From Acidimicrobiia bacterium (GTDB lineage: Bacteria; Actinomycetota; Acidimicrobiia; Acidimicrobiales; Bin134): a stretch of 50,567 bases of DNA. The notes beneath the pieces are model-generated. The model saw nothing but the letters and a program-made list of their open reading frames with translations, was not told the origin of the DNA and did no database searches. Location: assembly GCA_009842675.1 (NCBI GenBank), contig VYEX01000071.1, positions 1-50,567 on the forward strand. Reading direction: 5' to 3'. Made by a program: the position numbers and the translations under genes. Of this stretch, positions 39,925-48,035 are shown piece by piece (within the stretch, counting starts at the first letter, position 1; the number at the start of each line of letters is the position of its first letter).

Positions 39925-42360
39925 TCACACCGCAGGACTGGTTGGCGCGAAGGCGGGGCGGTTGCCGATGATCTGGGCGGCTTCGAGGCGGGCCAGTTCG
40001 TCGTCGTCCACGCCCAGCAAGCCGCCCAGCACCTCGGCGTTGTGCTCGCCGAGGGTAGGGGTGGGGCGGGTGAACCAGCGGTCGGGCTGTCGGCCGAAGC
40101 GTACCGGCATGGCGGGGAAGCGATGGGTGCCGGCCAGGGAGTGCTCTACGGGCTCGTAGAAGCCGCGGGCATTCACCTGGGGGTTGCGGTCCCCCTCTCG
40201 GCTTATCACCAATTCTGCCGCGGGCACGCCAGAGGAGATGAGCCGTTCGACGATGTCGGCAGCCTGCTGTTGGGCGCACCATCGGCTAAGCCGCTCGTCG
40301 AATTCGTGGCGAGCGGCAAACCGGTCGGCCAGAGCCGCCGAGGCCGGCACCCGGTCCAACTCCAGTTCGGGCACCGCTTCCAGCAATCCCTCCCAGTGCT
40401 GGTTTGTCTCCACCGAGAGCGCGACATGTTGGCCATCGGAGCAGGGGTACACCCCTTGGGGGCAGGCATAGGGGTGGTGATTGACTTCTCGCTCCATGAG
40501 ATGGCCGGTGGTCGAGAACTCCACCACCTGCTCGGCCGCCGCATTGAGCGCGGTCTCCACCATGGTGGCCTCCACGAAGCTGCCGAGGCCGGTTCGCTCA
40601 CGAGCGTGCAGGCCGCAGATCACGGCATAGGCGGCGTGTAGTCCGGCCAGGGGGTCGGACGGGCCTCGGGCCAGCTGGGGGGCGGTGTCGGGATAGCCGC
40701 TCAGCCAGCACATGCCGCTGATCTGCTCCATGGTCTGGGCGAATCCCACCCGATCACGCCACGGTCCGTCGAGCCCAAAGGCCGGCATTCGCACCATGAC
40801 CAGCCGAGGATTCAGTTGGTGGACGGTGTCCCAACCCAATCCGAACTGGTCCATCACCCGGGGGGAGAAGTTCTCCACCAGGGCATCGGACACGCCAATG
40901 AGCCGGTGCAGCAGATCCATGCCCTCGGGCCGGGTCAAGTCCAGAGTGACCGATCGCTTGCCCACGTTGGCGTGGTGAAAGGTAGGCCCGTACTCCCACC
41001 ACTGGTCATCGGCGGGAGTTCGGGCCGAGCCGAACCTCATCCCATCGGGCCGCTGTACCGACTCGATGTGGATGACATCGGCCCCCAGCGTCGCCAGAAC
41101 CAGGGCTCCATAGGGGCCGGCCCAGAAGGCGGTCATGTCCACCACCCGGACCCCGTCCAGGGGCAGGGCATCGGGCGAAGCCGTCAGGTCGGTGCCCTCA
41201 CGACGGGCCGAGGCATTTGAGTTGGAGCCCGCCGCCAGCTGGCCCAGCACTTCGTTTGTATGTTGGCCCAGGCGAGGGGCGGGGCGAAAGGCGACCGACG
41301 GATGGGAGCTGTTGCGGTAGGGCACCCGGGGTTGGATGAACTCACCGCCGGGGTGGGGCACGTACACCCCCCGCTGGGCGAATTGCTCGAACTCGGGCAA
41401 GTTGGCGCCGTTGCCGATGGGGGCGACCGGAATGCGCAGCAGGATGGCCTCGCGCACCACCTCTTCGGTGGTGCGGGCCGAAGTCCACTCCCGGATGGCC
41501 CCGGCGATGGACTCTCCGGCGGCGATGCGCCCGCCCATAGTGCCGAGCTGGGGATCGTCGGCCCACTCCGGGTGGCCCACCAAGACGGTGAAGTCCTTCC
41601 ACTGCTGGCCGGTGAACACGCAGAACCCCACGTAGCCGTCGCGGGTGGGCTCTACCGACGGCACTTCCAGCGCAATCCGGGTGTCGTATTCGCCGGTGAA
41701 CGAGCCCCACAGGGTCTGCACGTTGGTGCAGGTGGGGGTGATGGTCTCCAGCAGGGAGAGGTCTACGTGGTCGCCCACCCCGGTGCGCCGAGCTCGGCGC
41801 AGCGCAGCGGTGGCTGCCACCGCCGCGGTCACTCCGCCCATCCACTCGCCGATACGCCCCCCGGCGTTGAACGGGATCCGTCCCGGCTGGCCTCGAGTGG
41901 CGGTCGACCCGGCGATGGCCATGAGGGTGAACTCGTTGGCCGGGCGTTGGCTCCACGGGCCGCCCCGGCCGAAGTTGGACACCGACACCATGGTGGCGTC
42001 GGGCCGCCGCTTGGCTAACGCTTCCCAGCCAACCCCGAGGGTCTCCAGCTCGCCCGGCTCCGATCGCTCGATCACCAGATCGGCCGTGTCGTACAGATCT
42101 AGCAGCCGATCTCGGCCCTCTGGTGACCGGTAGTCCAGCACGACCCCCTGCTTGGAGGTGTTCAAGAACCCGAACAGCGGGCCGTGGTCTTCAATGGGGG
42201 CGAAGGAGGCCGAATAGCCCCGCAGCGGGTCGCCCTCGGGCAGCTCCACCTTCACCACCTCGGCCCCCGCGTCGGCCAACAGCTTGGTGGCGTAGCCGCC
42301 GGCGATGCCCCAGCCCAGATCGACTACTCGAACCCCGTCCAGGCCAGGCCGCCCAACCAT
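39925..42360 (-). CDS. double-length family III CoA-transferase (two CaiB/BaiF domains)
   Basis: An 811-residue protein made of two complete class III CoA-transferase units: about 1-385 (LDGVRVVDLGWGIAGGYA, GAEVVKVELPEGDPLR) and about 398-795 (LDGVRVVDMTAFWAGPYG, GADVIHIESVQRPDGMRFG). They are joined by a short Ser/Asn/Arg-rich linker. The second half keeps the catalytic Asp, D569, in GPSDPLAG. In the first half the equivalent residue is E172 (GRIGEWMGG), confirmed from the codon GAG. Class III enzymes normally work as interlocked dimers, so a fusion may build the dimer in one chain with one standard and one altered active site. ATG start. The 101-bp gap to the divergent folE holds no convincing promoter that I could identify. 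Confidence 0.88.
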   Translation of the reverse strand: MVGRPGLDGVRVVDLGWGIAGGYATKLLADAGAEVVKVELPEGDPLRGYSASFAPIEDHGPLFGFLNTSKQGVVLDYRSPEGRDRLLDLYDTADLVIERSEPGELETLGVGWEALAKRRPDATMVSVSNFGRGGPWSQRPANEFTLMAIAGSTATRGQPGRIPFNAGGRIGEWMGGVTAAVAATAALRRARRTGVGDHVDLSLLETITPTCTNVQTLWGSFTGEYDTRIALEVPSVEPTRDGYVGFCVFTGQQWKDFTVLVGHPEWADDPQLGTMGGRIAAGESIAGAIREWTSARTTEEVVREAILLRIPVAPIGNGANLPEFEQFAQRGVYVPHPGGEFIQPRVPYRNSSHPSVAFRPAPRLGQHTNEVLGQLAAGSNSNASARREGTDLTASPDALPLDGVRVVDMTAFWAGPYGALVLATLGADVIHIESVQRPDGMRFGSARTPADDQWWEYGPTFHHANVGKRSVTLDLTRPEGMDLLHRLIGVSDALVENFSPRVMDQFGLGWDTVHQLNPRLVMVRMPAFGLDGPWRDRVGFAQTMEQISGMCWLSGYPDTAPQLARGPSDPLAGLHAAYAVICGLHARERTGLGSFVEATMVETALNAAAEQVVEFSTTGHLMEREVNHHPYACPQGVYPCSDGQHVALSVETNQHWEGLLEAVPELELDRVPASAALADRFAARHEFDERLSRWCAQQQAADIVERLISSGVPAAELVISREGDRNPQVNARGFYEPVEHSLAGTHRFPAMPVRFGRQPDRWFTRPTPTLGEHNAEVLGGLLGVDDDELARLEAAQIIGNRPAFAPTSPAV

Positions 42361-42461
42361 GAGTTTGGAACACTACCCCCTTGGTGCGGGACGGTGCCCG
42401 GCCCCATGCTCCGGCTGCCCAACGATGAGAATGCGCCACTATCGGACTACCGTCGTGGCCG

Positions 42462-43046
42462 ATGGGCGACGACAAGCAGGCCACGGTGGATCAGCCTCGA
42501 ATCGAGGCCGCAGTGCGGGAGATCCTGGCTGCCATCGGCGAAGACCCCAACCGAGACGGCCTGCTGGACACCCCGGGACGGGTGGCCCGCATGTACGCCA
42601 AGATCTGCGAGGGGCTTCACGAAGACCCTGCCTCCCACCTGACTCGCCAGTTCGAGGCCGACCACGACGAGATGATCCTGGTGCGCGACATTCCCCTGTA
42701 CTCGCTGTGCGAGCACCATCTCATTCCGTTTCTGGGCAAGGCCCACGTGGGCTACATCCCCAACAAGGACGGATGCATCACCGGCCTGTCCAAGCTGGCC
42801 CGAGTAGTGGAGGGTTACGCCCGGATGCCCCAAGTGCAGGAACGGCTGACCACCCAGATTGCCGACGCCATCGAAACGGCCCTCGATCCCCGGGGCGTTC
42901 TGGTGGTGGTGGAGGCCGAGCACCTGTGCATGTCGATGCGGGGTATCCGCAAGCCGGGGGCCAACACGGTCACCTCGGCAGTGCGGGGCCTTTTCCGCAC
43001 CGATATCGCCACCCGAGCCGAGGCCATGCGGTTCATCGACCGCTGA
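42462..43046 (+). CDS. folE: GTP cyclohydrolase I
   Basis: A 194-residue enzyme making 7,8-dihydroneopterin triphosphate from GTP, the first step of folate synthesis. Zn ligands are visible as C83 and H86 in [10 protein letters not shown], and C156 in HLCMSMRGI. The family block [18 protein letters not shown] is intact. Normal length. ATG 42462 fits the family N-terminus. It is the first gene of the cofactor operon that continues with folP 72 bp downstream. It lies divergent from the double CoA-transferase. Confidence 0.97.
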   Translation: MGDDKQATVDQPRIEAAVREILAAIGEDPNRDGLLDTPGRVARMYAKICEGLHEDPASHLTRQFEADHDEMILVRDIPLYSLCEHHLIPFLGKAHVGYIPNKDGCITGLSKLARVVEGYARMPQVQERLTTQIADAIETALDPRGVLVVVEAEHLCMSMRGIRKPGANTVTSAVRGLFRTDIATRAEAMRFIDR

Positions 43047-43118
43047 AAACCGCTCCGACATCTCCATAGGGCGCCATCCGCATAGGGCCGCCCCAAAAAG
43101 CGGCGGTACTCTGAGGCT

Positions 43119-43916
43119 GTGGAGACGCTGCAAACGGGGCCGATGGTCATGGGCATCGTCAATGTCACTCCTGACTCGTTTTCCGACGGGGCCCGGTTCT
43201 CTTCGCCCGCGGCGGCGGCGGCCCGAGGTCGCCAGCTGTTCGACGAGGGTGCTTCCGTTGTGGACGTCGGTGGAGAGTCCACCCGCCCGGGAGCCGATCC
43301 GGTGCCGGTGAAAGATGAATTGGCCCGGGTGGTGGATGTAGTGGCCGAACTGGCCCCCTATGGGCGGGTCTCCATCGACACCACCAAGCCTGAAGTGGCC
43401 CGGGCCGCGGTGGCCGCGGGGGCCGACATACTCAATGATGTGTCGGCGTCGATGCACGAGGTAGCCGCCGAGTTGAATGTGACCTGGATCGCCGTCCACC
43501 GCCAGGGCACCCCCGCCACCATGCAGATCGCCCCCCAATACGGCGACGTGGTGGCCGAGGTGGGCGACTATCTGGCCCAGGCCGCCGAGCAGGCGCGGGC
43601 CGCCGGAGTGCCCGAGGTGTGGGTCGATCCGGGGATCGGTTTCGGCAAGACCACCGACCACAACCTGGATCTGCTGGCCAACCTCCGGCAGCTCACCGCT
43701 ATTGGGGCGCCGTTGGTGGTGGGGGCTAGCCGCAAGCGCTTCATCGGCGAGCTTCACGCCCGCAGCGACGGCTGCGCCAACCAGGAGGTGTCCACCGACG
43801 ACCGTCTTGAGGGATCGCTGGCGGCTGGCGCTTGGGCTTTTGCCCAAGGAGCGGCGGTGGTCCGGGCCCACGACGTGGCTGCCACCGTGAAGGCCATGAA
43901 GGTAGTGGCGGCATGA
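43119..43916 (+). CDS. folP: dihydropteroate synthase
   Basis: A 265-residue TIM-barrel enzyme joining p-aminobenzoate to dihydropterin pyrophosphate. Signatures are GIVNVTPDSFSDG at the N-terminus, VDVGGESTRPGADPV (pterin loop), WVDPGIGFGKTTDHN, and GASRKRFIGEL near the C-terminus. Length is normal. GTG start at 43119, which puts the first beta strand in the expected place. The stop TGA is overlapped by the ATG of the next gene (ATGA), indicating coupled translation. The 72-bp gap from folE contains two copies of CATAGGGC (about 15 bp apart) and no clear promoter. Confidence 0.96.
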   Translation: METLQTGPMVMGIVNVTPDSFSDGARFSSPAAAAARGRQLFDEGASVVDVGGESTRPGADPVPVKDELARVVDVVAELAPYGRVSIDTTKPEVARAAVAAGADILNDVSASMHEVAAELNVTWIAVHRQGTPATMQIAPQYGDVVAEVGDYLAQAAEQARAAGVPEVWVDPGIGFGKTTDHNLDLLANLRQLTAIGAPLVVGASRKRFIGELHARSDGCANQEVSTDDRLEGSLAAGAWAFAQGAAVVRAHDVAATVKAMKVVAA

Positions 43917-44488
43917 AGGGCAAGTGGGCCGCGGGTATCTGCCCCCGCAACTTCTTTTGGATCATGAAAGACCGGCTGGCTATCTGTGAGCGTCCCGGTG
44001 GGCGGGGGGAGAGCCACCGCCGGGTTCGGCGCACCGAGGAGATCAACTGGATCCGGCAGCAGGGATTCACCCGGGTGGTGTCGCTGATCCCGTCCACCCA
44101 CAATCTCCACAACTACAGCGAGCAGAACATCTCCTGGAGCCACTGGCCAATTGCCGACAACGAGGACTTTGCCACCCGGCTCGGCCCGCTGTTCAACGAA
44201 TTGCAGTTGCTGTTGGCCAAGGGAGAGAAGCTGCTGGTACACCGCCGAGGGCTGGGAGACCATGTGTGCGGCTTCATCGCCGGCTATCTGGTGTGGACCG
44301 GCATGGTTCCCAGCGAGTCGCAGGCCGTGGTGGTGGTGGAGAAGATGACCGAGCGGCCCATCGGCTCGGTGGGCCGCCGCATCGTGAACGCCGCCGCCGC
44401 ACTCCCCAAGCCCGAGGTTGAGCTCACGCTGGTCGAGGACTTCGACCAGCAAGGTGAGGAATCAGAAGAGACTTCCGAAGATGGCTGA
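43913..44488 (+). CDS. dual-specificity phosphatase-like protein with a dead active-site loop
   Basis: A 191-residue protein inside the folate operon. The fold reads like a small dual-specificity/Tyr phosphatase: RTEEINWIRQQGFTRVVSLIPS (strand and helix before the acid loop), SWSHWPIADNEDF, then LLAKGEKLLVH leading into the P-loop and a long helix FIAGYLVW. The P-loop that should be HCxxGxxR reads H110-R-R-G-L-G-D-H, so the nucleophilic Cys is Arg and the phosphate-binding Arg is gone. Catalysis by the normal mechanism is therefore excluded. It could bind a phosphorylated ligand or act as a scaffold. The start is ATG overlapping the folP stop. An earlier in-frame start would add ~27 residues overlapping folP and is unlikely. 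The role in folate metabolism is unknown. Confidence 0.7.
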   Translation: MKGKWAAGICPRNFFWIMKDRLAICERPGGRGESHRRVRRTEEINWIRQQGFTRVVSLIPSTHNLHNYSEQNISWSHWPIADNEDFATRLGPLFNELQLLLAKGEKLLVHRRGLGDHVCGFIAGYLVWTGMVPSESQAVVVVEKMTERPIGSVGRRIVNAAAALPKPEVELTLVEDFDQQGEESEETSEDG

Positions 44489-44521
44489 CAAGGGTCGACC
44501 AGCCGAGGTGGAGGACCGGGG

Positions 44522-44890
44522 ATGACTGAGGACCGCCTGCTGCTGCGCGGCCTTCGGGTCATGGCCCTGTGCGGGGCGCTGCCCGAGGAGAGAACTCGGG
44601 CCCAGCCCTTCGAGCTGGACGTGGACCTCGGCGTAGATCTGGCCCCAGCGGGGCTTTCCGATGACTTGGGCGACACCGTCGACTACGGGGCGGTGTGCGC
44701 CGCGGTTGCCGCCGCAGCGGAGGGCGAGCAGTTCACTCTGATGGAGGCCATGGCCCATCGGATCGCCGAGGTATGTCTGGGCGCCGATCCCCGGGTGCAG
44801 CAGGTGACCGTGGAGGTCCGCAAGCTGCGCCCGCCAGTGCCCCAGCATCTGTCCACCAGCGGTGTCCGCATCACTCGCCATCATCAATGA
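44522..44890 (+). CDS. folB: dihydroneopterin aldolase
   Basis: A 122-residue DHNA converting dihydroneopterin to hydroxymethyl-dihydropterin and glycolaldehyde. The family pattern is clear: LRGLRVMALCGALPEER at the N-terminus, DTVDYGAVCAAV in the middle, TLMEAMAHRIAEVCL with the catalytic-region Glu, and VEVRKLRPPVP near the end. Normal length. ATG 44522 follows a GGAGGACCGGGG ribosome region. Its TGA stop is overlapped by an ATG (44887) that opens a short folK-like frame (separate entry), before folK proper at 44948. Confidence 0.95.
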   Translation: MTEDRLLLRGLRVMALCGALPEERTRAQPFELDVDLGVDLAPAGLSDDLGDTVDYGAVCAAVAAAAEGEQFTLMEAMAHRIAEVCLGADPRVQQVTVEVRKLRPPVPQHLSTSGVRITRHHQ

Positions 44891-44943
44891 CCAGGGCTTT
44901 TCGGAGCTTGGGAGTCAGCCGGCCGATGGAATCAGGGGAGTAG
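44887..44943 (+). pseudogene. 18-codon frame resembling the folK N-terminus (decayed duplicate or leader ORF)
   Basis: ATG overlaps the folB stop (ATGA) and the frame ends at TAG 44941-44943, 4 bp before the folK ATG. It would encode MTRAFRSLGVSRPMESGE, matching the folK start MTRAFLGLGSNLGDRM at MTRAF and LG. At DNA level CAATGACCAG-GCTTTTC is shared at both sites with one mismatch. The two ATGs are 61 bp apart, so the copies are in different frames. GGGGAG at its end is the folK ribosome site. Whether it is translated is unknown. Confidence 0.6.
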
Positions 44944-44947
44944 CCCA

Positions 44948-45430
44948 ATGACCAGAGCTTTTCTCGGCTTAGGGTCCAATTTGGGCGACCGCATGGGATA
45001 TCTCCAGGCGGCGGTGGCCGCCATGAGCGATTGCGTCGCCGTCTCCGGGGTGTATGAAACCGACCCGGTGGGCGGCCCTGACCAGGGCCGATTCCTCAAT
45101 GTGGTGGCTGAGCTGGACACAGACCAGTCGGCCCGGAGCCTCCTGGAGCGGTGCCAGCGGTTGGAGGCGTCGGCTGATCGAGTGCGGGAGGTCCGCTGGG
45201 GCCCCCGTACGCTGGATGTGGATGTGCTGTGGGTGGACGGAGAGGCGGTGGACGAGCCCGATCTGGTGGTGCCCCATCCCCGTATGTTCGAGCGGGCGTT
45301 CGTGATGGTGCCGTTGACGGAGCTGGCTCCCGACCTGGCCGAAGGATGGGTTGATCCCGGCACCGGCGGCTGTCGCCGCCTGGGCGACTGGGATGAGCTT
45401 GTCCCGCGAACGAGCGAGGGCACTTTGTGA
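44948..45430 (+). CDS. folK: 2-amino-4-hydroxy-6-hydroxymethyldihydropteridine pyrophosphokinase
   Basis: A 160-residue HPPK that pyrophosphorylates hydroxymethyl-dihydropterin for FolP. Signatures are FLGLGSNLGDR at the N-terminus, VYETDPVGGPDQGRFLNVV, and the Mg/ATP block RWGPRTLDVDVLW, followed by VPHPRMFERAFV. Length is normal. ATG 44948 has GGGGAG 7 bp upstream and gives the standard N-terminus. The stop is overlapped by the panC GTG (GTGA). Directly upstream lies a short frame repeating its first codons. Confidence 0.96.
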   Translation: MTRAFLGLGSNLGDRMGYLQAAVAAMSDCVAVSGVYETDPVGGPDQGRFLNVVAELDTDQSARSLLERCQRLEASADRVREVRWGPRTLDVDVLWVDGEAVDEPDLVVPHPRMFERAFVMVPLTELAPDLAEGWVDPGTGGCRRLGDWDELVPRTSEGTL

Positions 45431-46299
45431 GCGCTGTCAGCCAGATCCTCACTGTTGAGCGGGTGTCTGAGCTGCGAGCCGCATTGGATGTCGCCCGCCG
45501 CGATGGCGGCTCGGTCGGCCTGGTGCCCACCATGGGATATCTCCACGAGGGCCACCAGTCATTGGTCGCTCGATCGGCGGCTGAGAACGACCTGACCGCA
45601 GTTAGCATCTTCGTGAACCCGCTTCAGTTTGCCGAGGGTGAGGACTACGGGACCTATCCGCGGGACATGGAGCGGGACCGGGAGATGTGCGCGGCCGCCG
45701 GAGCCGGTTTGATCTTCGCTCCCCCCGTCGAGGAGGTGTACCCGCAGACACCGGTCACCGCGGTCTCGGTCAAGGGACTGAATGCAGTGCTGGAGGGCCA
45801 ATTCCGGCCCACCCACTTCGACGGTGTCACCACCGTGGTGGCCAAGCTGTTCGCCATGCTGGGGCCGGGCCGGGCCTATTTCGGAGAGAAGGACTATCAG
45901 CAGCTGGCCATCATCCACCGAATGGCTGCCGACCTGTCGCTCCCGGTGGAGGTGGTGGGCTGTCCGACGTTCCGGGAGCCCGATGGCCTGGCCATGTCCA
46001 GTCGAAACGTGTACCTCACCGCCGAGGAGCGACCGGCGGCCACCGTTCTGTGGCGGTCGCTGCAAGCCGGGCGGGATGCGGTGGTCGACGGCAGCCGCGA
46101 TCCCGGCGAGGTTGAAGCGGTGATGGACGCGGTGCTGGCCGCTGAGCCCAAGGTGTCGCCCGACTATGCCGCGGTGGTAGACGCCGCCACGCTGGAGCGT
46201 CCCGATGTGCTGGTCGGCGAGCTGCGGTTGCTGATAGCCGCCCGCCTCGGCCGTGCCCGGCTCATCGACAACATCGGAGTTGACTGTGACCGGCTTTGA
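45427..46299 (+). CDS. panC: pantothenate synthetase
   Basis: A 290-residue ATP-dependent ligase joining pantoate and beta-alanine. The nucleotidyl-transferase HxGH motif is HEGH in TMGYLHEGHQSL. VSIFVNPLQF and the KMSKS-like MSSRNVYL are present, with FGEKDYQQL between them. Normal length. The GTG start overlaps the folK stop. The 3' end overlaps nadC by 14 bp. No panB or panD lies nearby in the window. This folate-pantothenate-NAD gene order is typical of actinobacteria. Confidence 0.97.
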   Translation: MSAVSQILTVERVSELRAALDVARRDGGSVGLVPTMGYLHEGHQSLVARSAAENDLTAVSIFVNPLQFAEGEDYGTYPRDMERDREMCAAAGAGLIFAPPVEEVYPQTPVTAVSVKGLNAVLEGQFRPTHFDGVTTVVAKLFAMLGPGRAYFGEKDYQQLAIIHRMAADLSLPVEVVGCPTFREPDGLAMSSRNVYLTAEERPAATVLWRSLQAGRDAVVDGSRDPGEVEAVMDAVLAAEPKVSPDYAAVVDAATLERPDVLVGELRLLIAARLGRARLIDNIGVDCDRL

Positions 46300-47155
46300 C
46301 CCCCCGGCCCGCGAAGTGCGGGATGCGGTGGAGCGGGCCTTGGCCGAGGACGTGGGTCCAGACGGCGATCTCACCTCGTCGCTTCTCCCCCCCGCAGAGG
46401 TGACCGCGGCGATCGTGGCCCGAGCCGCGGGCCGCTTTGCCGGACGGGCCTGCGCGGTGGAGGTGTTCCGCCAGGTCGATCCGGCGGTGACGGTGCAGTG
46501 GGAGGCCGTCGATGGCGACCCGGTGAGCCCCGGCCAGAGGCTGGCTGTGGTCATGGGCCCCCGGGCCTCGGTGCTCACCGCGGAGCGCACGGCGCTGAAC
46601 TTCTTGAGCCACCTGTCAGGCATCGCCACTGAAGTAGCCCGGTACGTCGCAGCCGCGGCCGCTGTCGGACGCGCCCGCGTCCGCGATACCCGAAAGACCA
46701 CTCCCGGGCTGCGGGCGCTGGAGAAGGCGGCGGTGCGGGCTGGCGGGGGCGACAACCACCGGGCTGGCCTGTCGGAGTGGGTCATGCTCAAGGACAACCA
46801 CCTGGCCGCCATCACCATTGCCGAGGGGGTGGTGGGCGCCCGTCAACGCTGGCCCGACCGTGACGTCTACGTGGAGTGCGACCGGATCGATCAGGTGGAA
46901 GAGGCCTTGGCCGCCGGCGCCGATGCCCTGCTGTTGGACAACATGGCTCCCGAAGAGGTGCGGGCATGCGTGGAGCGGGCTGGTGGCCACGGCTGCTTGC
47001 TGGAGGTGAGCGGCGGCATCACCCTGGATTCGGTGGCCGAATATGCCGCTACCGGGGTGGACTTCATCTCGGTGGGCCGGCTCACCAACTCGGCCCCGGC
47101 GTTGGACATCGCCCTTGATGTCGCGAACGACCCTGCCGAAGCCGAAGATAGGTGA
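46286..47155 (+). CDS. nadC: nicotinate-nucleotide pyrophosphorylase (quinolinate phosphoribosyltransferase)
   Basis: A 289-residue QPRTase making nicotinate mononucleotide from quinolinate and PRPP for de novo NAD. Visible blocks are LAEDVGPDGDLTS at the N-terminus, the core VRDTRKTTPGLRALEKAAVRAGGGDNHR, VMLKDNHLA, and LLLDNMAPEEV with LEVSGGITLDSV near the C-terminus. I chose GTG 46286 (MTGFDPPAREV) over an earlier GTG at 46253, because it keeps the overlap with panC short and matches family length. nadA and nadB are not in the window. Confidence 0.96.
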   Translation: MTGFDPPAREVRDAVERALAEDVGPDGDLTSSLLPPAEVTAAIVARAAGRFAGRACAVEVFRQVDPAVTVQWEAVDGDPVSPGQRLAVVMGPRASVLTAERTALNFLSHLSGIATEVARYVAAAAAVGRARVRDTRKTTPGLRALEKAAVRAGGGDNHRAGLSEWVMLKDNHLAAITIAEGVVGARQRWPDRDVYVECDRIDQVEEALAAGADALLLDNMAPEEVRACVERAGGHGCLLEVSGGITLDSVAEYAATGVDFISVGRLTNSAPALDIALDVANDPAEAEDR

Positions 47156-47166
47156 ACAGGAGTTCT

Positions 47167-47220
47167 ATGCCGCACGCCCTTGATGTCGTCAATGTTCCGA
47201 ATAGTCCGCAAGAGGAGTAA
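47167..47220 (+). pseudogene. 17-codon frame resembling the coaX N-terminus (decayed duplicate or leader ORF)
   Basis: ATG 47167, preceded by AGGAG, runs to TAA 47218-47220, 12 bp before coaX. The peptide MPHALDVVNVPNSPQEE aligns with the coaX start MLLALDIGNTQ at M, ALD and N. The similarity extends upstream: GAACAGGAGTTCTATGC against AAACAAGGGTTCCTATGC. The repeated block therefore includes the ribosome site, with ATGs 66 bp apart. It ends with GAGGAG, a possible extra ribosome site for coaX. Translation is not shown. Confidence 0.6.
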
Positions 47221-47232
47221 ACAAGGGTTCCT

Positions 47233-48027
47233 ATGCTGCTGGCCCTCGACATCGGCAACACCCAGACCGTGGTCGGCCTGTATGAGGCCGACCGGGCCGA
47301 GGAATGCCGGGCTGCCGACGGCCTGATCGAGCATTGGCGGCTGTCCACCGTGCACGAACGCACCCCCGATGAGGTGGCCGTGCTGCTGCGGAGCCTGCTC
47401 GACAGCATCGACGTCGCCATGGAGGACGACCTCACCGGGGTGGCGGTGTGCTCCGGGGTGCCCCAAATCCGCGAGAGCGTGCGGATGATGGTGCACCGCT
47501 ACTTTGATTTCGATCCGGTGGTGATCGAACCCGGTACCCGCAGCGGCATCCCAATCCTGTACGACAATCCCCGCGAGGTGGGCGCCGACCGAATCGCCAA
47601 CGCGGTGGCCGCCCACCATCTCTACGGTGGGCCCGCGGTGGTGGTCGATTTCGGGACCACCAACAACTTCGACGTGATCTCCGAGGCCGGCGAGTTCATG
47701 GGCGGGGCCATCGGACCGGGCATCGAGGTCAGCCTGGAGGCCATGGTGGGCCGGGCCGCCGCCCTGGGGCCGGTGGCGCTCACCGAGCCCCGCAACGTGA
47801 TCGGCAAGACCACTATGGAGTCGATCCAATCGGGGGTCATCTACGGGTTCGTCGCCCAGATCGACGGCATGGTGACCCGCTTCGCCAAAGAGCTGGCCGG
47901 TGAGGCGGTCGTAATCGCCACCGGCGGGCTGGCCCATCTCATCGCTCCGTTGTCGGACACCATCCAGTATGTCGAGCCCTACCTGACCCTCCACGGCCTG
48001 TGGCTGGTCCACGGCCGCAACCAATAG
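47233..48027 (+). CDS. coaX: type III pantothenate kinase
   Basis: A 264-residue CoaX (ASKHA fold) that phosphorylates pantothenate in the first step of CoA synthesis. It has the phosphate-1 motif LALDIGNTQTVVGLY, then GADRIANAVAAHH, the DFGT motif in VVVDFGTTNNFDV (the family more often has DFGTATTFD) and GGAIGPGIEVSLEAM, with IATGGLAHLI at the end. Length is normal. ATG 47233 has AAGGG about 5 bp upstream and gives the exact family N-terminus. The lysS start is 8 bp after the stop. Confidence 0.95.
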   Translation: MLLALDIGNTQTVVGLYEADRAEECRAADGLIEHWRLSTVHERTPDEVAVLLRSLLDSIDVAMEDDLTGVAVCSGVPQIRESVRMMVHRYFDFDPVVIEPGTRSGIPILYDNPREVGADRIANAVAAHHLYGGPAVVVDFGTTNNFDVISEAGEFMGGAIGPGIEVSLEAMVGRAAALGPVALTEPRNVIGKTTMESIQSGVIYGFVAQIDGMVTRFAKELAGEAVVIATGGLAHLIAPLSDTIQYVEPYLTLHGLWLVHGRNQ

Positions 48028-48035
48028 GCCGGCCG

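Noticed and set aside
37946-40159. Long plus-strand open frame (737 codons) opposite the ferredoxin oxidoreductase
   Set aside because: Composition-driven shadow of the iron-sulfur enzyme, which has complete TPP and Cys motifs on the minus strand.
42361-42461. Promoters in the gap between the double CoA-transferase and folE
   Set aside because: TAnnnT-like -10 candidates exist on both strands but none has an acceptable -35 at 16-18 bp.
43047-43118. Riboswitch upstream of folP
   Set aside because: Only a short CATAGGGC direct repeat and a weak CCGC/GCGG pairing are visible; nothing matches a known riboswitch core.
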